The position numbers were made by a program, and so were the translations under genes. Source: Syntrophomonadaceae bacterium (lineage in GTDB: Bacteria > Bacillota > Syntrophomonadia > Syntrophomonadales > Syntrophomonadaceae). Taken from it: a stretch of DNA of 10,490 nucleotides. Where the stretch lies: assembly GCA_012840625.1 (NCBI GenBank), contig DUSB01000076.1, positions 1 through 10,490 on the forward strand, read 5' to 3'. Positions 6,566 to 10,490 of the stretch are shown here, in pieces (position 1 is the first letter of the stretch; each line of letters starts with the position of its first letter). Under the pieces are notes generated by a model. That model saw only the letters and a list, made by a program, of their open reading frames with translations. It did no database searches and had not been told where the DNA came from.

Positions 6566-7926
6566 ACAACCCTCTCCTTTCGCTGGCGAAATCCTGCCAG
6601 GTACTGGCTGTAAAGCATGGGGCGCTGCACTGACACCAGGCGCTTATTGTGATCACCAATCAAGGTAAAAAGCTGTCGTGCAGGACGTAAATTGATTTCA
6701 ATAAACCACAGCTTGCCTGCCTGATCAATCCCTATATCAATACCCATCTCACCCATCAAGCCATGCTCCTGTTCTATGGTTTTCGCCACCAATAAGGCCA
6801 GATCATTTATTTCATCCATGATGCGCTTACTCTGCCCGGCATCAAAATGAGTCAGTAACACCTGATTCAACTGCCTGGCTTTTCCGCCTGAAGCTAGATT
6901 GCTGGTAATCGCACCGCTCTGACCGATCCGACATGCCTTGCCAGTAATCTGCCACTGTCCCCTGCCATCCTTTTGTACCAGAACACGTACATCAATAATA
7001 GAGTTCTTGCTTTTGAGCAGACGAATTCTTTCCTGTACAATATATTTTCTTTTCCCCATGACATGCCCTAAAGACTCCTGCAGTTCCTTTAAGCTGGTGG
7101 CCGTCCTCCGGATCGTTCGTCCATTACGCTGATATTGATAAACATAAGCATGGCGGCGTTTAGCAACACGTATTATGCTGTTTCCCCGGGCCCCCGCAAC
7201 CGGCTTAATATAGACCACCTGATAGTAGTTCAGCATGGAATCGATCGACTGAAAATTATTTACCAGACGAGTAGCCGGCAGATAGGATTGCAGGGCATGG
7301 TTTTTCGATAGGCTTTGATGGCTTTGCCATTTATCAAGGTAAGGGGGATTTAGAAAACTACAGCCCAATGATATCAGACGCTCTCGTACGCGCTTTTTAT
7401 ACGGAGAATAGCCTGCTTCACGCGGGTAAACAACGTCTGGAATAGGAAAAACACCCCTTTCCCACTTCCCTTTTTGATAGCTGTAACCCTCGATACAGCC
7501 TTGTCGAAATTGAACCGCAGCAGCACGAAAAGCAAAACACAGCATCCCTAGTTTAGTTCCCTCGCTCAGACACTGTCGAAAAAAATAACTTTGGGAGGCA
7601 AAAGGGCGTTCTTTATCCTGGATGCTGTCAGCCATAATACCAACCACCGGACCCAGATGCAGCCCCTCCTCATCCCATCGGATACAATATTTTCGACCTA
7701 GCTGTATATAAAGCTGTCTGCATACGCTGGCAGATACCAGCATGCAACTGCAGGGTAGCTCTGCTAGCGTTTTGATCTGAACCTCGATAAAGCTGCGCCC
7801 CATGTATAGCGGCAGCCTGCATCCTGATTCCAGCTTCAGTTGTCCCGATAATTCTCTGCTCATCAGGATGGTATCAGCTGGAAGGCTGTCATCACAATCT
7901 AAGCCAATCAGCCAGTAATCGTACAT
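6562..7926 (-). CDS. YheC/YheD-family ATP-grasp protein, endospore coat-associated (upstream paralogue)
   Basis: Second member of the same family as its downstream neighbour, 454 aa from the chosen start. Matching blocks occur in the same order: HLGPVVGI at residues 90-97, PDVVYPR at 163-169, VYIKPVAGARGNSI at 238-251, IVQERI at 296-301, DVRVLVQKDG, NLASGG at 343-348, EMGIDIGID at 393-401, and FIEINLRP at 408-415 with metal ligands E410 and N412. The glycine-rich loop differs: GSLGRG of the paralogue is GARGNS here, so nucleotide or substrate handling may differ. The N-terminal ~85 residues are poorly conserved between the two and are rich in cysteine here. The ATG at 7926 has GGGAGG 6 nt upstream; an in-frame ATG 15 codons earlier overlaps the promoter-like sequence and lacks a ribosome site. 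The two genes probably form a small sporulation operon. Confidence 0.9.
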   Translation of the reverse strand: MYDYWLIGLDCDDSLPADTILMSRELSGQLKLESGCRLPLYMGRSFIEVQIKTLAELPCSCMLVSASVCRQLYIQLGRKYCIRWDEEGLHLGPVVGIMADSIQDKERPFASQSYFFRQCLSEGTKLGMLCFAFRAAAVQFRQGCIEGYSYQKGKWERGVFPIPDVVYPREAGYSPYKKRVRERLISLGCSFLNPPYLDKWQSHQSLSKNHALQSYLPATRLVNNFQSIDSMLNYYQVVYIKPVAGARGNSIIRVAKRRHAYVYQYQRNGRTIRRTATSLKELQESLGHVMGKRKYIVQERIRLLKSKNSIIDVRVLVQKDGRGQWQITGKACRIGQSGAITSNLASGGKARQLNQVLLTHFDAGQSKRIMDEINDLALLVAKTIEQEHGLMGEMGIDIGIDQAGKLWFIEINLRPARQLFTLIGDHNKRLVSVQRPMLYSQYLAGFRQRKERVV

Positions 7927-7932
7927 ACTATG

Positions 7933-7938
7933 CCTCCC
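7933..7938 (-). promoter_or_regulatory. Ribosome binding site deciding the upstream YheC/YheD start
   Basis: GGGAGG on the minus strand with a 6-nt spacer to ATG at 7926. It selects this ATG over the in-frame ATG 45 bp upstream. Confidence 0.75.
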
Positions 7939-7957
7939 AGGTAAGCACAATATACTG

Positions 7958-7985
7958 TATTTTATGTGCATCTTTTCTTAAACGT
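7958..7985 (-). promoter_or_regulatory. Candidate sigma-K (or sigma-E) sporulation promoter
   Basis: On the minus strand, CATAAAATA (7958-7966) fits the mother-cell -10 pattern CATANNNTA exactly. An AC dinucleotide (7984-7985, in GAACG) lies 17 nt upstream, the spacing expected for the sigma-K -35 element. The CATA start also fits sigma-E, whose -35 element is less evident here. The predicted start point falls about 10-15 bp before the ribosome site of the upstream YheC/YheD gene. This agrees with late mother-cell expression of coat-associated proteins. The pattern is short, so a chance match is possible. Confidence 0.5.
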
Positions 7986-7995
7986 TCTTTTCATC

Positions 7996-8023
7996 CTGGC
8001 TCCCCAGCAGCTCCGACTGGCTC
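7996..8023. repeat. CTGGCTC direct repeats 21 bp apart between divergent promoters
   Basis: CTGGCTC occurs at 7996-8002 and 8017-8023, a start-to-start distance of 21 bp, or two helical turns. The second copy abuts the candidate -35 of the TudS-like gene. It could be a regulator site on one helix face, or chance. Confidence 0.3.
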
Positions 8024-8052
8024 TTGTACTGCCATCTCTTTATCGTTAAAAT
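8024..8052 (+). promoter_or_regulatory. Candidate sigma-A promoter for the TudS-like/PP-loop operon
   Basis: TTGTAC (8024-8029), a 17-nt spacer and TAAAAT (8047-8052) give a 3/6 -35 and a 5/6 -10 match. The expected start near 8059 would leave a leader of about 15 nt, just enough for the ribosome site at 8062. Confidence 0.4.
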
Positions 8053-8061
8053 AAGGGAATC

Positions 8062-8067
8062 AGGAGG
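8062..8067 (+). promoter_or_regulatory. Ribosome binding site deciding the TudS-like start
   Basis: AGGAGG abuts an ATG at 8068 with no spacer, which is unusable, but lies 6 nt before the in-frame ATG at 8074. The second ATG is therefore the start. Confidence 0.85.
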
Positions 8068-8073
8068 ATGAAA

Positions 8074-8562
8074 ATGATATTAGTAAGTGCTTGTCTGACC
8101 GGTGAAAATTGCAAATACAACGGAGGCAACAACCTGCACCCAGTATTTCAAAAAATGGCCGCCAATCAGCGCGCTCTGCTGGTTTGCCCTGAACAGCTAG
8201 GAGGTTTGCCCACCCCTCGTACACCCTGTGAAATCCTGGGAGGCGATGGCAAGGCAGTCCTGCAGGGTAAAGCCAAGGTAGTGAATACTGCAGGTGGCGA
8301 CCTGACCACAGCTTTTATAAAAGGTGCACAAAAAAGTCTGGACATAGCCCAAAAAAATAACATAAAACTAGCGGTACTGAAAAGCCACAGCCCCTCCTGT
8401 GGTTGTGGCACCATATACAATGGACATTTTAACTCCACCCTGCAGCCCGGTGATGGGGTAACCACCGCATTGTTGCGCCAGCACCAGATCAAAGTACTCA
8501 GTGAGGAAGAATATTTGCAGAAAATAAACAAAGGAGAGATCCCATTCATTGAAAGCGATTAG
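8074..8562 (+). CDS. DUF523 family protein, TudS-like thiouracil desulfurase
   Basis: Small cytoplasmic protein of the DUF523 (COG1683) family, 162 aa. A characterised member, TudS, is a [4Fe-4S] enzyme that converts 2-thiouracil to uracil, with the cluster held by three cysteines. Counting from the chosen start, those cysteines correspond to C7 in VSACLTG, C38 in VCPEQLGGLPTPR, and C109 in LKSHSPSCGCG. The remaining family blocks are also present: CKYNGG near the N-terminus, the IYNGHF strand, and GDGVTTALL followed by IKVLSEEE at the C-terminus. Extra cysteines occur at 13, 52 and 111. The DUF1722 domain sometimes fused to DUF523 is absent. Its last 14 bases overlap the start of the PP-loop gene, implying translational coupling. 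Family assignment is firm; the physiological substrate is inferred, since the family may act on several thiolated nucleobases. Confidence 0.88.
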   Translation: MILVSACLTGENCKYNGGNNLHPVFQKMAANQRALLVCPEQLGGLPTPRTPCEILGGDGKAVLQGKAKVVNTAGGDLTTAFIKGAQKSLDIAQKNNIKLAVLKSHSPSCGCGTIYNGHFNSTLQPGDGVTTALLRQHQIKVLSEEEYLQKINKGEIPFIESD

Positions 8563-9538
8563 CATGTTTTCCGGAGGCCTTGACTCACAACTGGCGGTCT
8601 GCCTGATGCAGGATCAAGGTATTGAAGTCATAGGCGTTACAATTACCACCCCTTTTTTTGGTATGAGTGATACCATTCAAAAAGCAGCTGAACAGCTGCA
8701 TATTGAATTACATACCCTGTACTGCAGCGAAGAATACATGGACGTTCTGCTGGAGCCTGTTTACGGTTATGGCAAGCATATGAACCCATGTATCGATTGC
8801 CATGCCTTCATGCAGAGGAAAGCCTATGAATTTATGCAGGAAACCGGGGCTTCCTTTTTGATCAGTGGGGAAGTGCTTGGACAGCGTCCTATGAGCCAAA
8901 CCCGTTCATCCCTCAACGCAGTGGATAAACTGGCCGGAGTCAACGGCTTAATGCTGCGTCCTTTATCTGCTCTTTTGCTGCCGCCTACCATCCCGGAAGA
9001 AAAAGGTTGGGTAGATCGTTCCCGTTTGCTGGATATAAACGGACGCAGCCGTACCCGGCAGATACAGCTGGCGGAAAAATATAATCTCATCGATTATCCT
9101 ACTCCAGCAGGTGGTTGTCTGTTAACCCAGGAAAACTTTGCCCGTCGACTACGCAGCTATCTGGAAAACCGGTCACTCATCCAGGCTGATGAACTGACTA
9201 TTCTCCGTTATGGCCGGCAGTTTTATACCCGGGAAGGAAACCTGATTCTTATTGGCCGCAATCAGGCTGAAAATATGCAGCTGAATCAATTAGCCCAGCC
9301 GCAGGATTATCTGCTAAAAGTTACCGAACGTCCAGGACCACTGGGCTTGCTGCGGCCCATGAATAGCGATTCAGCTAGCATGAAAGAGATAGACTTTGCC
9401 GCCCGTCTGACCGCCCGTTACAGTGATGCAAAAAAAGAACCCTCCACCAGGGTTATGGTTAAAAGGGCTGTCGGAGAGTCATCCCATATCATAGAAGTTA
9501 AACCTATGGATGAAAAAAGCGTACCACCTTCAGTCTAA
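8549..9538 (+). CDS. PP-loop ATP-pyrophosphatase, tRNA-thiolase-like, with NFACT-R-like C-terminal region
   Basis: Predicted ATP-dependent RNA-thiolating enzyme, 329 aa. The N-terminal strand runs straight into the PP-loop SGGLDS at residues 8-13, as in MnmA and ThiI, which adenylate a uridine before sulfur transfer. Candidate catalytic cysteines are C81 and C84 (PCIDCHAF) and C190 (PAGGC), a layout parallel to the two catalytic cysteines of MnmA. The GEVLGQRPMSQ block at 107-117 is a hallmark of this subgroup. The region from about 215 contains LRYGRQF, IGRNQAEN and a conserved-looking PGPLGLL, recalling the NFACT-R (DUF814) RNA-binding domain. ARYSDAK follows at 289-295. The TTG start is chosen because the first strand needs it and AAGGAGAG lies 10-12 nt upstream; the next ATG (8564) would remove that strand. 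It overlaps the TudS-like gene by 14 bp. It is not canonical MnmA or ThiI; the target RNA is unknown. Confidence 0.8.
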   Translation: MKAISMFSGGLDSQLAVCLMQDQGIEVIGVTITTPFFGMSDTIQKAAEQLHIELHTLYCSEEYMDVLLEPVYGYGKHMNPCIDCHAFMQRKAYEFMQETGASFLISGEVLGQRPMSQTRSSLNAVDKLAGVNGLMLRPLSALLLPPTIPEEKGWVDRSRLLDINGRSRTRQIQLAEKYNLIDYPTPAGGCLLTQENFARRLRSYLENRSLIQADELTILRYGRQFYTREGNLILIGRNQAENMQLNQLAQPQDYLLKVTERPGPLGLLRPMNSDSASMKEIDFAARLTARYSDAKKEPSTRVMVKRAVGESSHIIEVKPMDEKSVPPSV

Positions 9539-9561
9539 AAAGGCGGTACGCTTTCTGTTTT
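9513..9561. terminator. Bidirectional intrinsic terminator between convergent genes
   Basis: AAAGCGTACC at 9516-9525 pairs perfectly with GGTACGCTTT at 9545-9554. After one A/C mismatch, CC/GG and TT/AA pairs extend the stem. On the plus strand a T-rich stretch (CTGTTTT) follows. On the minus strand the stem is followed by six T. It can serve the PP-loop gene and the esterase gene. The left arm lies within the last codons of the PP-loop gene. Confidence 0.88.
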
Positions 9562-10111
9562 ACACAGAAAAAATAGATAAATCAATTTGTTTAAACATTT
9601 CCTGATAACCCTCTTTGGTTGGATGTCCTCCATCAGGAAGCAATAAATCAGTACGTACTGAACCATCAGGATTAAAGAAAGCCTGGCTGAAATCAATAAC
9701 TGGAATCTGCCTTTTTTCTGCCTCGCTGCGCAGCCAATGCCGCAACTTTTCCAGCCTGCGTTCCGCTTCAGGGTAATCAACAGCGGTAGGAATTCCCAAA
9801 ATAACCTGTAGACCATGTGCTTCAGCTCGATCCAGCATCTGTCCTATATTATATTGAATCCGGTCCAGGGACTCCCTGAGCATTATGTCGTTAATACCCC
9901 CCATAATCACTACATGGGTGGGACTATGTCGGAGTACGCTTTTATCGAAACGCCGCAGCATATTGCCAGTGGTATCACCGTTGATGCCCTCGTTGATAAA
10001 GGTGGCAGGAATGCTTTCACTTAACATTTTTACCCAGGAATAATTGGGGCCAAAAGGAAAACCCCAGGTAATACTATCCCCCAGGCACACTACCCTTTTA
10101 TCCCTATTCAC
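9560..10111 (-). CDS. GDSL/SGNH-family hydrolase (lipase/esterase type)
   Basis: Predicted serine esterase or acyl hydrolase of 183 aa, about the length of the TesA/TAP-like group. The four SGNH blocks are present: GDSIT with S13 as nucleophile, the oxyanion glycine G45 in EGINGDT, N74 in GGIND, and the D160/H163 pair in LPDGGHPT. No signal peptide is visible; the protein begins MNRDKRVVCLGDS, so it is probably cytoplasmic, unlike periplasmic TesA. The GTG at 10111 is the first start codon in frame after AAAGGAGG, though the spacer of about 12 nt is long. The closer ATG is out of frame and meets a stop at once. It starts 23 bp after the MBL-fold gene and is probably co-transcribed with it. 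Its stop lies 5 bp before the shared terminator hairpin. Substrate cannot be inferred. Confidence 0.92.
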   Translation of the reverse strand: MNRDKRVVCLGDSITWGFPFGPNYSWVKMLSESIPATFINEGINGDTTGNMLRRFDKSVLRHSPTHVVIMGGINDIMLRESLDRIQYNIGQMLDRAEAHGLQVILGIPTAVDYPEAERRLEKLRHWLRSEAEKRQIPVIDFSQAFFNPDGSVRTDLLLPDGGHPTKEGYQEMFKQIDLSIFSV

Positions 10112-10134
10112 ATTAACACTGAACCTCCTTTGAT

Positions 10135-10490
10135 CTAACGAGCATAATAGAAACCCTGCTCTGTTTTGCCAATCAAACCCTTGTTTTCTAATCGCTGCAG
10201 GTGTTTTATCAGCATCAGCTTTTCCCAGAATAACACGAAAGGAGTAGGATGCAGGGCATAAATAAGTTTATGATCTGCTATAGTATCTAAATCAGAAGGC
10301 TGCTGTTTAAGAAAATCATACACCCTTTCTTCGCGGGCAAAAATCCGATTCCGGTATTCCTCCAGGCGCGGTATGACATCCGTACAGAAATCGGAAATAT
10401 GGCTGGAGATAATTTTTGCCGGCTGCAGCTTTATGAGTCTATTAATGGAGTTAATCATCTGATCGGGATCCGCATATGTCTCTCCATACC
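10135..10490 (-). CDS. MBL-fold metallo-hydrolase, C-terminal part (partial)
   Basis: The frame is open to the right window edge, so only the last 118 residues are seen. The segment begins near GETYADPDQMINSINRL, followed by PAKIISSHISD, which matches the end of metallo-beta-lactamase-fold hydrolases where SSH carries the last metal-binding histidine. The following ~85 residues (VIPRLEEYRNRIFAREERVYDFL, then WEKLMLIKHLQRLENKGLI) form a helical, winged-helix-like tail as in LACTB2/glyoxalase-II-like proteins. The metal-binding HxHxDH motif would lie outside the window. An in-frame ATG at 10458 is internal and not the real start. It ends 23 bp before the esterase gene. The family is likely; the substrate is unknown. 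Confidence 0.8.
   Translation of the reverse strand, partial: YGETYADPDQMINSINRLIKLQPAKIISSHISDFCTDVIPRLEEYRNRIFAREERVYDFLKQQPSDLDTIADHKLIYALHPTPFVLFWEKLMLIKHLQRLENKGLIGKTEQGFYYAR

Noticed and set aside
8068..8070. ATG at 8068 as start of the TudS-like gene
   Set aside because: It directly abuts AGGAGG with no spacer; the in-frame ATG at 8074 has the correct 6-nt spacing.
8166..8549. Minus-strand frame of 127 codons antisense to the TudS-like gene
   Set aside because: The plus strand carries all DUF523 motifs; the antisense product resembles nothing.
9535..9816. Minus-strand frame of 93 codons overlapping the esterase gene
   Set aside because: It is in another frame of the SGNH hydrolase, whose catalytic blocks are all intact, so it is a shadow and not a frameshifted gene.

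Overview
The window looks like chromosomal DNA from an anaerobic, endospore-forming Firmicute, most likely a clostridial lineage. The reasons are strong AGGAGG-type ribosome binding sites, GTG and TTG starts, two YheC/YheD-type spore-coat ATP-grasp proteins, and a 3-hydroxybutyryl-CoA dehydrogenase next to phosphofructokinase. Base composition is moderate. I see no insertion sequence, phage gene, tRNA, rRNA or CRISPR array. The genus cannot be named from this sequence alone.

Layout. Positions 1-7926 are one run of minus-strand genes. In transcription order (right to left) they are two tandem YheC/YheD paralogues coupled by an ATGA overlap, a 172-bp gap, then pfkA, a 3-hydroxybutyryl-CoA dehydrogenase, a PH-domain membrane protein, the YchF ATPase, and a TrkA-type potassium-uptake regulator cut by the window edge. 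The last five are spaced 15-58 bp apart and look like one operon. A divergent promoter region (7927-8073) separates this run from a plus-strand pair: a DUF523/TudS-like iron-sulfur desulfurase and a PP-loop thiolase-like protein overlapping it by 14 bp. That pair meets a minus-strand pair head-on, a GDSL/SGNH esterase and the C-terminus of an MBL-fold hydrolase, at one hairpin that can terminate both transcripts.

How the genes may work together. The YheC/YheD pair is preceded by a sequence matching the mother-cell sigma-K (or sigma-E) promoter pattern, which fits late expression during sporulation. The pfkA group combines glycolysis, C4 acyl-CoA redox chemistry, translation-associated ATPase activity and potassium uptake, so it is probably a housekeeping cluster. 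The most unusual unit is the TudS-like/PP-loop pair. One family is known to remove sulfur from thiouracil, while the other has the architecture of enzymes that add sulfur to RNA, with a C-terminal region resembling the RNA-binding NFACT-R domain. Their coupling suggests a sulfur-handling or thiouridine-related system that is not well described.

The starts of four genes (PH protein, pfkA, upstream YheC/YheD gene, TudS-like gene) are set by their ribosome binding sites and lie inside the longest possible reading frames.
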